Numbered from the stretch's first letter, positions 23,228 through 32,220 are shown. The stretch: DNA of 64,000 bases from GCA-2861595 sp035525365 (GCA_035525365.1 DATLEK010000103.1:3865-67864), one strand, 5' to 3'. A program made the numbers and translations. Notes: generated by a model not told the origin, from the sequence alone.

Positions 23228-24453
23228 CGGCCGAGCCCTTCCACCCGCCGGTCTATCCGTACGAGCGTCTCGCCCGCGCCCAGAAGCTGGCGCAGGCCCA
23301 CGAGGGCGGGATCGTGGACCTCTCCATCGGGACGCCGAACGACCCGCCCCCGCCGGCGGTGGTGGCGGCCCTGTCCAGCTCCAACGCCGAGCGGGGCTAT
23401 CCCGCGTCGATCGGGAGCACCCGTTATCGGGAAGCGGCCTCCGGGTGGATGCAGCGACGGCTCGGCGTGACGGTCGAGCCGGCGGCCGTCTACGCCTGCG
23501 TGGGCACCAAGGAGTTCGTCACCACCCTTCCCCACTGGCTCCACCTGCGCCGCCCCGACCTCGACACCGTCCTCTATCCGGCCGTGTCGTACCCGAGCTA
23601 CGCCATGGGAGCGACTCTCGCCGGATGCCGGGCCGTCCCCGTTCCGGTGGACGGGCAGTGGCGCCTGGACCTGTCGGCCATCGATGCAGCCGACGCCGCC
23701 CGGGCCCTCTGTCTCTGGGTCAACACCCCTGGCAACCCGGCCGGCCAGGTCGAGGATCTCGCCGCCGCAGCGGCGTGGGGCCGCGCCCACAGCGTGCCCG
23801 TATTCAGCGACGAGTGCTACGTCGAGTTCACCTGGGATGGTGTTGGCGAAAAGGGTGGCCGCCACGAGGAAAGCGAGCCAGGGCCAAGCTTCGATGAAGG
23901 CTCCACGCCGGCCGCCCACAGCATCCGTCCCCAAGAACCAACGCCGGGATCAAGCCGCCGCACGATCCTCGAGCACGGTCCGGAGGGAGTGGTTGCACTG
24001 CACTCGCTGAGCAAGCGCTCGAACCTCGCCGGCCTGAGAGCCGGCTTCTATGCCGGCGACGCAGAGATCACGCACTACCTCGCAGAGGTGCGCAAGCACG
24101 TCGGGATGCTGGTGCCCGGGCCCATACAGGCCGCCGGCGCCGTCGCTCTCGACGACGACGCCCATATAGAGGTTCAGCGCGAGGTGTACCGGGAGCGGAT
24201 CCAGTACTTCCGCCAGCTGCTCAACGATTTGGGCGTGGAGGCGCCCGATCCGGAGGGCGGGTTCTATCTGTGGGCGCCGGCACCGGACGGCGACGCCTGG
24301 GTCTTCACCGAACACCTGGCCCGGAACGGAGGATGCCTGGTCAGTCCCGGCGACCTCTACGGGGATGCCGGCGCCGGCCACGTGCGGGTCGCTCTCGTCC
24401 AGCCGGTCGAGCGACTGGCCCTGGTGGCGGAGAGGCTCGCCGGAGAAAACTGA
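23224..24453 (+). CDS. dapC: Succinyldiaminopimelate aminotransferase (class I/II PLP enzyme)
   Basis: 409 residues. Fold-type I aminotransferase motifs: DLSIGTPNDPPP, GYPASIGSTRYREAAS, VGTKEFVTTLPHW, WVNTPGNPAGQV, VFSDECYVEFTW, and the PLP lysine in LHSLSKRSNLAGLRAGF. It matches actinobacterial DapC, which makes N-succinyl-LL-DAP. About 37 extra residues (GEKGGRHEESEPGPSFDEGS and on, codons near 23841-23955) separate FTWDG from RRTILEHGPEG, where relatives have a short turn. The segment is polar, keeps the frame and is discussed as an insertion. GTG 23224 overlaps the hflX stop. Confidence 0.87.
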   Translation: MTAEPFHPPVYPYERLARAQKLAQAHEGGIVDLSIGTPNDPPPPAVVAALSSSNAERGYPASIGSTRYREAASGWMQRRLGVTVEPAAVYACVGTKEFVTTLPHWLHLRRPDLDTVLYPAVSYPSYAMGATLAGCRAVPVPVDGQWRLDLSAIDAADAARALCLWVNTPGNPAGQVEDLAAAAAWGRAHSVPVFSDECYVEFTWDGVGEKGGRHEESEPGPSFDEGSTPAAHSIRPQEPTPGSSRRTILEHGPEGVVALHSLSKRSNLAGLRAGFYAGDAEITHYLAEVRKHVGMLVPGPIQAAGAVALDDDAHIEVQREVYRERIQYFRQLLNDLGVEAPDPEGGFYLWAPAPDGDAWVFTEHLARNGGCLVSPGDLYGDAGAGHVRVALVQPVERLALVAERLAGEN

Positions 24454-24457
24454 CCGG

Positions 24458-25468
24458 TCAGCCGGCGGGAAGCGTCTCGAAGTTCACGTCGAGTTTCAGG
24501 CGTTGCACCAGCTTGCCCTCCTCCTTCTCCGACTTGACATCCATGTTCACCGTTCCGGCCGCGGAAAGCGTGCTGCGGACGGGAAAGATGGCAGCGACGT
24601 TGCCGGTGATCTCGCCCTTGCCCTTGACCGACAGGTTCCGCAGTTCGACGTCTGTTCCTTCCGGCAGGCCTGGGAACTCAGCCTGCTGGCGCCCCGCGGT
24701 CTGCTCGTAAGCAACGTCGAGGACGAACTGGTCACCGTCGATCTGGCGCAACCCGTAGGTGAGGACGAGCTTGGCCTTGATCCCGCCGACGTCGGCGCTC
24801 GTGGTCACCTTCCACTTGGCCCCGGAGCCCACCGCCTCCTCGGGAAATGGAACGGTGAGACTCCCGGTCTGTTGCGACAGCTGGTCAACGACCTGCTTCA
24901 GCGCCGGCGGGAGATCCTCGGGGACATCGAGGGAGCTGTCGACGGCCACACCCCGGGGCGTGATGGTCGTCTTGCCGGTCAGATTGGCCAGCTTGTCGAG
25001 CCCGCTGGCCCGGACCTGGTCGATGACCTCCTTCTCGGCTGTGCCGTCGTCCACCACGTCGATGCGCTCGTACGAGAAGCCGACCTCGGCGTCGCCGTTT
25101 TCCTTGATGTGGTTGACCGTGGCGCCCAGGTCCACACGGATGGGCGGGATGACGTTGGCGGGCAGAGGCTTGCCGTCGACCTCCAGCTCGAGGCCGAACT
25201 TGAGGGTCAACGCCGCCTTCAGAGTGGCGCCCTCCATCAGAGCCAGGCGCAGCTTCTTCTGTGGCTCGGCGCCGGCGTCGAGCAGCGTCACCACCGGCGC
25301 GTCGCCCGCCTGCACCCCCTCGGTGCCGGCGCCGGCCCTGGAAGCACCGGCCGCGGTTGTGGACGTGGTGAGTGAGGCGGGCTTGTCGTCGCCGCCGCCG
25401 CAGCTGGCCGCGCCAAGAGCGAAGACCAAGGCCATGGCCGACGAGCGCAGCAGCTGTGTGGTTCTCAT
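24458..25468 (-). CDS. Secreted lipoprotein of unknown function
   Basis: 336 residues with a lipobox (LGAASCGG, Cys at about 23), a Ser/Thr/Ala linker and a large beta-rich domain containing KLRLALMEGATLKAALTLKFGLELEVDG, NHIKENGDAEVGFSYERIDVV and a later repeat-like half ending VQRLKLDVNFETLPAG. Organisation resembles DUF6263-like lipoproteins as far as I can tell. It is anchored outside the membrane; role unknown. It converges with dapC and diverges from another lipoprotein gene at 25578. Confidence 0.65.
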   Translation of the reverse strand: MRTTQLLRSSAMALVFALGAASCGGGDDKPASLTTSTTAAGASRAGAGTEGVQAGDAPVVTLLDAGAEPQKKLRLALMEGATLKAALTLKFGLELEVDGKPLPANVIPPIRVDLGATVNHIKENGDAEVGFSYERIDVVDDGTAEKEVIDQVRASGLDKLANLTGKTTITPRGVAVDSSLDVPEDLPPALKQVVDQLSQQTGSLTVPFPEEAVGSGAKWKVTTSADVGGIKAKLVLTYGLRQIDGDQFVLDVAYEQTAGRQQAEFPGLPEGTDVELRNLSVKGKGEITGNVAAIFPVRSTLSAAGTVNMDVKSEKEEGKLVQRLKLDVNFETLPAG

Positions 25469-25577
25469 GGGATGACGCTATGTCCTTTGATCGGCATGTC
25501 CTTTACTCCGCCGGTCCTGATGGTTAAAGTCCGCCCGCGCGCAGACGGCGCGGCGATGTTCAGCGAATGGGGGAACC

Positions 25578-26486
25578 ATGAGGAAGAGATTGATCGGAGC
25601 GATTGCCGTCAGCCTGGCCGCAGCGATGGTGATGGCTGCCTGCGGCAGCGACGAGGAGTTGTCCAAGGCCGAGTACATCGCCAAGGGCGACGCCCTGTGT
25701 AAGTCCATCGACGAGAAGGGGGATCCGACGTTCGACAAGATCTTCGCCGAGTTCCCCGACGTCGACATGGCCGTGGCCAAGTCCGAGCTGCCCAAGGTCG
25801 CCGAGGCGACTGAGAAGTTCGTGGCCGACTTCACCGACCTCGAGGGCCCCGAGGCCGACTCCGCCGTCATCGACAAGATCAACGCCGGAGTCAAGAAGCT
25901 GGGAGCCACCATCTCCACCGCGGCCGAGCACGCCAAGGCCGGTGACGAGGAGAAGTTCAAGGAGACCTTCTTCGAGAACTTCGATGCCTTCGAGGCGCTG
26001 GACAAGGCTTCCCGCGACTACGGGTTCAAGGTGTGCGGTGAGGAGGACGAGGACGAGGACGAGGACGAGGGCAAGGGCAAGGGCAAGGGCCCGGCGACGC
26101 CGCTCACTCCGGATCAGCAGGCCTTCGTGAACCAGGGCGATGCGGTGTGCAAGGCTGCCGACGAGATCGTCGAGCCCAAGCTCGGCCCCGTGTTTTCGGC
26201 CAAGTTGCCCGAGGCGGCCAAGGTGCTCAAGGACGTCATCCTCCCCTCCCAGCGCGATCAGGTGGCCAAGCTGCGGGCACTTACTCCGCCCCCCGGCGAC
26301 GAAGCCAAGGTAAAGGAACTGATCGACAGCCTCGACGCGGTGAACCCGGCCATCGAGAAGCTCCTTGTCGCGGCCGAGGCCGGTGACAAGGCGGCCTACA
26401 ACGCGGCCTTCAAGGACGTGACCAAAGGCTTCGAGGCCACCGAGGAGCCGTTCAAGGAGTACGGCTTCGAGGAGTGCGGCGGCTGA
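25578..26486 (+). CDS. Secreted lipoprotein with duplicated helical domain
   Basis: 302 residues. Lipobox VMAACGSD (Cys about 22). Two homologous helical halves: residues about 28-153 (SKAEYIAKGDALCKSIDEKGD ... YGFKVCGEED) and about 172-302 (FVNQGDAVCKAADEIVEP ... YGFEECGG), each with a Cys near its start and its end, probably one disulfide per half. Between them is an Asp/Glu-then-Lys/Gly low-complexity hinge coded by GAGGAC repeats. Such pairs are seen in extracellular actinobacterial lipoproteins without known role. ATG 25578 has a GGGGGAA site. Confidence 0.65.
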   Translation: MRKRLIGAIAVSLAAAMVMAACGSDEELSKAEYIAKGDALCKSIDEKGDPTFDKIFAEFPDVDMAVAKSELPKVAEATEKFVADFTDLEGPEADSAVIDKINAGVKKLGATISTAAEHAKAGDEEKFKETFFENFDAFEALDKASRDYGFKVCGEEDEDEDEDEGKGKGKGPATPLTPDQQAFVNQGDAVCKAADEIVEPKLGPVFSAKLPEAAKVLKDVILPSQRDQVAKLRALTPPPGDEAKVKELIDSLDAVNPAIEKLLVAAEAGDKAAYNAAFKDVTKGFEATEEPFKEYGFEECGG

Positions 26487-26512
26487 GTCCGACCTGTCGA
26501 TAGCCTCGGTGT

Positions 26513-27340
26513 ATGGCCGAGCTGCGGGAGACGATCGAGGAGTTGTGGGCGCGCCGGGAGGAGTTGGCTCCCGGTGACGCCGAGGCCACCCGGCCCGTCC
26601 ACGAAGCCATCGAGCTGCTCGACAGCGGACAGGCCCGGGTGGCGGAGATCGACGCCGCCACTGGTGAGGTGGTCGTCAACATGTGGCTCAAGCAGGCCAT
26701 CCTGCTGCTGTTCCGCCTGTCGGCCATGGAGACGATCGAGGTCGGCCCGTTCGAGTTCGCCGACCGGATACCCCTCAAGCGTGGCTATGCCGCGGCCGGC
26801 GTGCGGGTGGTGCCCGGTGGATCCGCTCGATGGGGTTCGTTCCTGGAGCGCGGCGTCACCCTCATGCCGGGCTACGTGAACATCGGTGCCCGGGTCGGGG
26901 CCAACTCCATGGTCGACACCTGGGCCACCGTCGGATCCTGCGCCCAAGTGGGCGCCAACGTGCATCTCTCCGGTGGCGTCGGGATCGGCGGTGTGCTGGA
27001 GCCGCCCCAGGCGGCGCCGGTCATGATCGGCGACGACGCCTTCATCGGCAGCCGGTGCATGATCGTCGAGGGTGCGCGGGTCGGGAACGGGGCCAAGGTG
27101 GGAGCGGGCGTGATCCTGTCCTCGTCGATCCCGGTGATCGATGTGGAGTCGGGCGAGGAGGTTGGGCGGGGGACCATTCCGGACCGGGCCGTGGCCATCG
27201 CCGGCACCCGGCGCAAGCAGTTCGCCGGCGGCGAGTTCGGGCTCCCGTGCGTGCTCGTGCTCAAGACGCTGGCCGAAGGCGAGCAGCACGACAAGCTCAA
27301 GTTGGAGGCGCTCCTGCGCGAGCACGGCGCCACCACGTGA
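26513..27340 (+). CDS. dapD: 2,3,4,5-tetrahydropyridine-2,6-dicarboxylate N-succinyltransferase
   Basis: 275 residues, the trimeric left-handed beta-helix type found in Proteobacteria: WLKQAILLLFRL, RVVPGGSARWGSFLERGVTLMPGYVNIGARVG, MVDTWATVGSCAQVG, LSGGVGIGGVLEPPQAAPVMI and the C-terminal RRKQFAGGEFGLPCVLVLKTL. It succinylates tetrahydrodipicolinate in lysine/meso-DAP synthesis. Most actinobacteria use a longer, divergent DapD, so this form is phylogenetically notable. The stop overlaps the dapE GTG. Confidence 0.93.
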   Translation: MAELRETIEELWARREELAPGDAEATRPVHEAIELLDSGQARVAEIDAATGEVVVNMWLKQAILLLFRLSAMETIEVGPFEFADRIPLKRGYAAAGVRVVPGGSARWGSFLERGVTLMPGYVNIGARVGANSMVDTWATVGSCAQVGANVHLSGGVGIGGVLEPPQAAPVMIGDDAFIGSRCMIVEGARVGNGAKVGAGVILSSSIPVIDVESGEEVGRGTIPDRAVAIAGTRRKQFAGGEFGLPCVLVLKTLAEGEQHDKLKLEALLREHGATT

Positions 27341-28416
27341 GTCCCGCAGCCGACCTGCTCGCTCTCACCGCGCAGCTGGTCGACATCCCCTCGGTGAGCC
27401 ACCACGAGGAGGCCCTGGCCGACCATGTGGAGTCGGTCCTGACGGCTGTGCCGTGGCTGGAGGTGGACCGGTTGGCCAACAACGTCGCGGCCCGAACCGC
27501 GCTGGGCCGGCCCAGCCGCCTCATCCTGGCCGGCCACCTGGACACTGTCCCGGCCAACGGCAACGAGAGGGCGAAAATCGAGGGTGACGTGTGCTGGGGC
27601 CTCGGCGCCGCCGACATGAAAGCCGGCTGTGCGGTGTTCCTGGATCTCGCCCGCACCGTTGCCGACCCTGTGGTCGACCTCACCTACATCTTCTACGAGT
27701 GCGAGGAGGTGGCCTCGAAGTTCAGTGGCCTCGGTACGCTCGCCGCCGAACGCCCCGAGCTGCTGGAGGGTGACGCCGCCGTACTCGGTGAGCCCACCGC
27801 CGCGGCCATCGAGGCCGGTTGCCAGGGGACGTTGCGCATGGAGCTGACACTGCGGGGAGAGCGGGCTCACACGGCCCGGCCGTGGAAGGGGCGCAACGCC
27901 ATCCACCGCCTGGCGCCGGTGCTCGAGCGCTGCGCCTCCTACACCGGGCGGCGCCCCGTCCTCGACGGCTGTGAGTTCGCCGAGGCCCTCCAGGCCGTTC
28001 GTGTCGAGGGAGGAGTCGCCGGCAACGTGGTACCCGACGAGGCACGGGTGGTTCTCAACCATCGCTTCGCGCCCGACCGCTCGGCCGAGGAGGCCGCCGC
28101 CGAGGTGCGTCTGGTGCTCGGCGACGCGCTGGACGAGGCCGGGGGAGACGTGGTCGAGCTGGTGGACTCGGCCGAGGGGGCCCTGCCGGGCCTGACCCAC
28201 CCGCTGCTGTCCCGCCTGGTGGTCGCCGCCGGGTCGGCCCCCATCGCCAAGCTGGGCTGGACCGACGTGTCGTTCTTCTCCGCTCGCGGCATCCCCGCCA
28301 CCAACTTCGGCCCCGGCGATCCCTCGCTGGCCCACGCCGCCGGCGAGCGGGTCGAGCGGTGGGAGCTGGAAGCGGTGCACTCCGCCCTCGTCGGCCTGTT
28401 GACCTCGGCGCCGTAG
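27337..28416 (+). CDS. dapE: Succinyl-diaminopimelate desuccinylase
   Basis: 359 residues, M20 metallopeptidase fold. Zinc and catalytic motifs: LAGHLDTVPANGN (His, Asp), GLGAADMKAGCAVFLDL (bridging Asp), FYECEEVASKFSGLG (Glu-Glu), LGEPTAA, and the dimerisation-domain His in RGERAHTARPWKGRNA. It releases succinate to give LL-DAP. It is the actinobacterial-length form and is translationally coupled to dapD (GTGA), while dapC and dapF lie 3-6 kb upstream. Confidence 0.9.
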   Translation: MSPAADLLALTAQLVDIPSVSHHEEALADHVESVLTAVPWLEVDRLANNVAARTALGRPSRLILAGHLDTVPANGNERAKIEGDVCWGLGAADMKAGCAVFLDLARTVADPVVDLTYIFYECEEVASKFSGLGTLAAERPELLEGDAAVLGEPTAAAIEAGCQGTLRMELTLRGERAHTARPWKGRNAIHRLAPVLERCASYTGRRPVLDGCEFAEALQAVRVEGGVAGNVVPDEARVVLNHRFAPDRSAEEAAAEVRLVLGDALDEAGGDVVELVDSAEGALPGLTHPLLSRLVVAAGSAPIAKLGWTDVSFFSARGIPATNFGPGDPSLAHAAGERVERWELEAVHSALVGLLTSAP

Positions 28417-28456
28417 CCGCCCCCGCTGTTTGAAACCAGCCCAGACGTGTCACAAT

Positions 28457-30076
28457 ATGCAGATGCATCGGCGGGCTCCGTTCCATCTGCGCGTTCTGGT
28501 GGCCGCCCTCGTCGGCACCGCGACCCTGGCTACCGGCGCGCCGGCAAGGGCGACCAACGATCAGCACTGGGGCCTCCAGTGGGGCCCCCAGCTGGTCGGG
28601 GTCGAGCAGGCTTTCGCCGCGGGCATCACCGGCGCAGGAGTGCGCATCGGCATCGTGGACACCGGGGTGGACCTGTCGCACCCGGACCTGGGCGGCAAGA
28701 TCGTGGCCAACGCCGCCTGTATCGACACCCGTGGCAGCACGGCGAACTGCGACGAGGGCGGCGGGGGAGACACCGACAGCCACGGAACCCATGTGGCCGG
28801 GATAGCCGCGGCTTTCAAGGACAACGGAGTGGGCATATCCGGTGTGGCGCCGGGGGCCAACCTGGTGGTGGCTCGGGTGTTCAGGGGAACAGCCGGGAAC
28901 GGCGCCAAAGTCTCCGATGTCAACGCCGGCATCAAGTGGGTGGTGGACAACGGGGCCAAGGTGGTCAACCTCAGTCTCGGCGACGCGGTGCCCTTGCAGG
29001 GAGAGCTGTTCGGCAGCGACTCTCTCGACGCCGGCATCCAATATGCCTGGGCCCATGGCGCGGTGGCCGTCCTGGCCGCCGGCAACACCAACTACTTCGG
29101 CCTCGGGTCGCAGAACTATGGAAACGTGGACGCGGTGGTGGTCGGCGCAACCGGTCGCAGCGACAAGCCCGCCAGCTATTCGAGCCCGACCGGCAACGCC
29201 AAGTGGGCGCTGGTGGCTCCCGGAGGCGACATCAAGCTGGAGGGCTCCACCTCAGGTATCTACTCCACCCTCCCGGCCGGCGGGTACGGCTACCTGCAGG
29301 GAACCTCGATGGCCGCTCCCCACGTCACCGCGGCTCTAGCCCTGTTGATGTCGATGGGGCAGAGCAACAGGCAGGCCGTCGAAACGCTGCTGGCCACCGT
29401 GAATCGGTCAGTGCCCTGCGGCGAGAACAGTCATAACTGCCGGGGCCGCCTCGACGTCGCCTGCGCCGTGGGACGCTGCGCCAGTACGGCCACGACGACC
29501 ACTGCCGGCACCACCACCACCCGTCCGCCGGATGGAGGCTCGGGCGGCACCCAGTCTGGCGGAACCTCCGGTACGGGCTCCTCGGACAGCGGTTCGACAT
29601 CCGGCGCGGGTTCCGCGCCAGCACCTACAAACGGCTCGGGTGGATCATCTGGTTCATCTGGTTCACCGACCTCGGGCGGCGACGCCACCGGAGCCTCGAA
29701 CGACGGTGGAACTGCGGCGGCGGCCGGCTCGTCCCCGGCCCGGTCCACCGCCAGCGGCGGTCGGACGGGCACCGGCCGGCTCTCGGGCCTGGCTGCTCGT
29801 TTCCGGCCGCCGGCCACGCCGGCGCCCCCGTCCGCTGATCCAGCCGGTGCCGTTCCCGGCGATGCGGTCCCGCCCGAACAGCTCGGGGTCGAGGCACCGT
29901 CGGAATTGGGAGAGGCGGAGGAGACACCGGGCCGCCCTCTCGAGGCCATCGAGCTGGCCCAGCCGTCCGCGGTGGAGGAACGAGCCGATCCGGCGCTGGC
30001 CACCACCGCCGCCGGCCTCTTGCTCCTGGTGTCGTTCGCGGCTCTCCGCCGGCGCCGGCGCCAGCCCGCGGAGTAA
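28457..30076 (+). CDS. Secreted, membrane-anchored subtilisin-like serine protease
   Basis: 539 residues. Signal peptide 1-32 (LRVLVAALVGTATLATGAPA). S8 peptidase domain about 35-325 with the triad Asp68 (GIVDTGVDLSHPD), His109 (DSHGTHVAG) and Ser284 (GTSMAAPH). Then a Thr/Gly/Ser-rich spacer (about 345-440), a Pro-rich stretch, and a C-terminal membrane helix ending RRRRRQPAE, giving a protease tethered outside by its C-terminus. ATG 28457 is chosen; TTG 28430 is possible. It converges with a second subtilase gene 9 bp away. The layout recalls mycosins, but no ESX genes are seen. Confidence 0.87.
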   Translation: MQMHRRAPFHLRVLVAALVGTATLATGAPARATNDQHWGLQWGPQLVGVEQAFAAGITGAGVRIGIVDTGVDLSHPDLGGKIVANAACIDTRGSTANCDEGGGGDTDSHGTHVAGIAAAFKDNGVGISGVAPGANLVVARVFRGTAGNGAKVSDVNAGIKWVVDNGAKVVNLSLGDAVPLQGELFGSDSLDAGIQYAWAHGAVAVLAAGNTNYFGLGSQNYGNVDAVVVGATGRSDKPASYSSPTGNAKWALVAPGGDIKLEGSTSGIYSTLPAGGYGYLQGTSMAAPHVTAALALLMSMGQSNRQAVETLLATVNRSVPCGENSHNCRGRLDVACAVGRCASTATTTTAGTTTTRPPDGGSGGTQSGGTSGTGSSDSGSTSGAGSAPAPTNGSGGSSGSSGSPTSGGDATGASNDGGTAAAAGSSPARSTASGGRTGTGRLSGLAARFRPPATPAPPSADPAGAVPGDAVPPEQLGVEAPSELGEAEETPGRPLEAIELAQPSAVEERADPALATTAAGLLLLVSFAALRRRRRQPAE

Positions 30077-30085
30077 CGGCCTCAG

Positions 30086-31423
30086 CTAGTCCCAGCGCGA
30101 GTTCCGCTGCACCCAGACCACAGCCAGACCTGAACCGGCGAGGGCCAGAGCGGCGCCGCCGATGGGTATCCACGGGCGGTCGTCGCCGCCGCCGGATCCC
30201 ACCGAACCCCGCTTCTGATCAGCCGGAGATGGCCCGGCCAGTTCGGGCGCAGACCCTGCGGGAGAAGAAGGATCGGCACCAGGCGCCACGGCCGCCCCGC
30301 CGCCGGAGGCCGGTGCGGTGCCCGCCGGTTGCCCGGCCGGCGCCGGCGCAGGAGTGGCGTTGGGGGCAACCGGCGCCGGACTGGCCTTGGCCGGTGGTGG
30401 CGCCGGGCTGGCGGCGCGGGCCGGTGGGGTGGTGGGCGGAGGCAGGGGAGGCGTGGCCAGACCACCGACGGCGGCGGCAAGGTCGAGGCGTCCGGCGCCG
30501 TAGGTGGTGTCCGGACCGGCGGGACCGAGGTCCTTGGCGGTGGAGAGGAGCCGGTCGACCGTCTGCTGTGGGCTCAGGCCCAGACCCCTCAGTACGGCGG
30601 CCGCGCCGGCGACGTACGGGGTGGCCATGGACGTGCCGGCGAAGAACTCGTAGTCGTTGGGCGACCCTGCCTTCCAGTGCGAAGACAGGATGTCGTCGGC
30701 CTTGTTGGAGCCTCCGGCTCCACCGGGAGCGGAGATCCCCCACTTGGCTGAGCCGACGCCGCTGGCGTAGCCGGCGTGGCGATCCTCGCGGGTGGTGGCT
30801 GTCACCACGACGGCGTTCACCGTGGAGTAGGAGGAGCTGAATAGGAAGTCGTTGCCGGCGGCGATGACCACGACTGACCCCTTGCTCCAGGCGTCGTTCA
30901 CCGCCTCCTCCAGTCCGGAGCCGAGGAGGGTGGCCAGCACGGCGTTGGGCCCGAGGGAGAGATTGATGACATGGGCACCGTTGGCCGCGGCCCAGGCGAT
31001 GCCCTCGGAGATGTCGGCAACCGAGCCGCTGCCGTCGGCGTCGAGCACCTTGACGGGCAGGATGCGAGCCCCGGGGGCGGTGCCGGCGACCCCGACCCCG
31101 TTGCCGGTGGCCGCGGCGGCGATGCCGGCCACATGGCTGCCGTGGCCCTGGTCGTCCTGGGCCGACTGGGCCGGATCGACGAAGTTGCGGCCCGGCAGAA
31201 GCTTCGAGCGGAGGTCCTCGTGCCCGAAGTCGGCTCCGGTGTCGATCACTGCGATGGTGGTGCCGTTGCCCGTGCCCACCGACCAGGCGGCGGGGGCGCC
31301 GATGGCCGCCAGGCCCCACTGTTCGGCAAGCCGGGGATCGGTGACCGCACCCACCGGCGAGGGCGCGACCACGAGCACGACGGCAGCCGCGGCGGCGAAG
31401 AAGAGGCGGAAGCGGGAGGACAT
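30086..31423 (-). CDS. Secreted, membrane-anchored subtilisin-like serine protease (second)
   Basis: 445 residues. Signal peptide about 1-26. S8 domain with Asp61 (VIDTGADFGHEDLRS), His94 (QGHGSHVAGIAAAATG), the oxyanion Asn region VVVIAAGND and the Ser motif FFAGTSMATPYVAGAAA (about 255). It has a Pro/Ala-rich linker about 330-400 and a terminal helix GGAALALAGSGLAVVWVQRN. Start ATG 31423 has a GAGGGAGA site. It and the convergent 28457 protease are about the same architecture but differ clearly in sequence, so the duplication is old. The lexA gene lies 43 bp upstream on the same strand. Confidence 0.86.
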   Translation of the reverse strand: MSSRFRLFFAAAAAVVLVVAPSPVGAVTDPRLAEQWGLAAIGAPAAWSVGTGNGTTIAVIDTGADFGHEDLRSKLLPGRNFVDPAQSAQDDQGHGSHVAGIAAAATGNGVGVAGTAPGARILPVKVLDADGSGSVADISEGIAWAAANGAHVINLSLGPNAVLATLLGSGLEEAVNDAWSKGSVVVIAAGNDFLFSSSYSTVNAVVVTATTREDRHAGYASGVGSAKWGISAPGGAGGSNKADDILSSHWKAGSPNDYEFFAGTSMATPYVAGAAAVLRGLGLSPQQTVDRLLSTAKDLGPAGPDTTYGAGRLDLAAAVGGLATPPLPPPTTPPARAASPAPPPAKASPAPVAPNATPAPAPAGQPAGTAPASGGGAAVAPGADPSSPAGSAPELAGPSPADQKRGSVGSGGGDDRPWIPIGGAALALAGSGLAVVWVQRNSRWD

Positions 31424-31466
31424 GGAACCCATTCTCCCTCTTTTCGACACCTCCGGGATCGCGGTT

Positions 31467-32144
31467 TCAGCGCAGCCGGCGCACCACGGTGACGACCTTG
31501 CCGTAGATGGTGACATCGTCGGGGTCCAGCTCCATGGGCGACAGCCGGGGGTTGGCCGGTATCAGCACGACCTTGGACCCCTTGCGGGTGAAGGTCTTCA
31601 CGGTGGCCTCCTCGCCGGGGATTCCGGCCACGACGATCTCACGGTTCCGGGCCTCGGGCTGCTGGTGGACCACCACGTAATCGCCATCGAGGATGCCGGC
31701 GTCGATCATGGAGTCGCCCCGCACGCGGAGCATGAACAGCGGACCTTCGCCGGTGAAGTCGGCCGGGAGGGGGAGGAGCTCCTCCACGTTCTCCTGGGCC
31801 AGCACGTTGGCGCCGGCGGCCACGTCTCCCACGAGGGGGACGTGCTGGGTGGGCCGCCGCTCGATGGCCGCGCCCGAGGCGGCGTCGTAGAACACGGCCA
31901 GGGCCCGCGGCTTGGCGGGGTCCCGGCGCAGGAACCCCTGACGCTGAAGGGTGGCCAGATGGGCATGGACGGTGGACGATGAGGCGAGGCCCACCGCCTC
32001 GCCGATCTCCCTCACCGACGGCGGGTAGCCGCGCTCTTTCAGCTCCTGTGCGATGAAGTCGAGGATCTCCCGCCGCTTTCCGGTGAGCACCTCGCTCTCT
32101 TCCCGCCGCTCCGTCTTCTGCTTCGCGCCTGTCCTGCCTGCCAT
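31467..32144 (-). CDS. lexA: LexA repressor
   Basis: 225 residues. N-terminal winged helix with LTGKRREILDFIAQELKERGYPPSVREIGEAVGLASSSTVHAHLATLQRQGFL (about 20-72). Self-cleavage site Ala110-Gly111 (DVAAGANVL), catalytic Ser145 (RGDSM) and Lys183 (ATVKTF). RecA filaments trigger cleavage and de-repress SOS genes. Three LexA-type boxes lie in the 138-bp gap to the divergent LysM gene, one 17 bp before this ATG, so it is autoregulated. An AAGGGG site precedes ATG 32144. Confidence 0.96.
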   Translation of the reverse strand: MAGRTGAKQKTERREESEVLTGKRREILDFIAQELKERGYPPSVREIGEAVGLASSSTVHAHLATLQRQGFLRRDPAKPRALAVFYDAASGAAIERRPTQHVPLVGDVAAGANVLAQENVEELLPLPADFTGEGPLFMLRVRGDSMIDAGILDGDYVVVHQQPEARNREIVVAGIPGEEATVKTFTRKGSKVVLIPANPRLSPMELDPDDVTIYGKVVTVVRRLR

Positions 32145-32160
32145 CTCGGGCCCCTTTCTT

Positions 32161-32174
32161 CGAACGTGCGTTCA
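32161..32174. promoter_or_regulatory. LexA box 1 (lexA proximal)
   Basis: CGAACGTGCGTTCA: nearly perfect CGAAC-N4-GTTCG dyad, 17 bp upstream of the lexA ATG. Confidence 0.85.
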
Positions 32175-32199
32175 GATTAGCGGCTATGTTCAGGTTTCG

Positions 32200-32213
32200 C
32201 AAACATCCGTTCG
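32200..32213. promoter_or_regulatory. LexA box 2 (central)
   Basis: CAAACATCCGTTCG: one mismatch in the left half-site; midway between lexA and the LysM gene. Confidence 0.65.
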
Positions 32214-32220
32214 GAAAAAT

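Noticed and set aside
25488..25515. Direct repeat ATGTCCTTT spaced by 7 bp before the 25578 lipoprotein gene
   Set aside because: Nine-base repeats of this kind are expected by chance; no known operator matches.
26040..26090. GAGGACGAGGAC and AAGGGC repeats resembling a microsatellite
   Set aside because: They encode an acidic then Lys/Gly hinge between two domains of a lipoprotein; variation is possible but no repeat element is needed.
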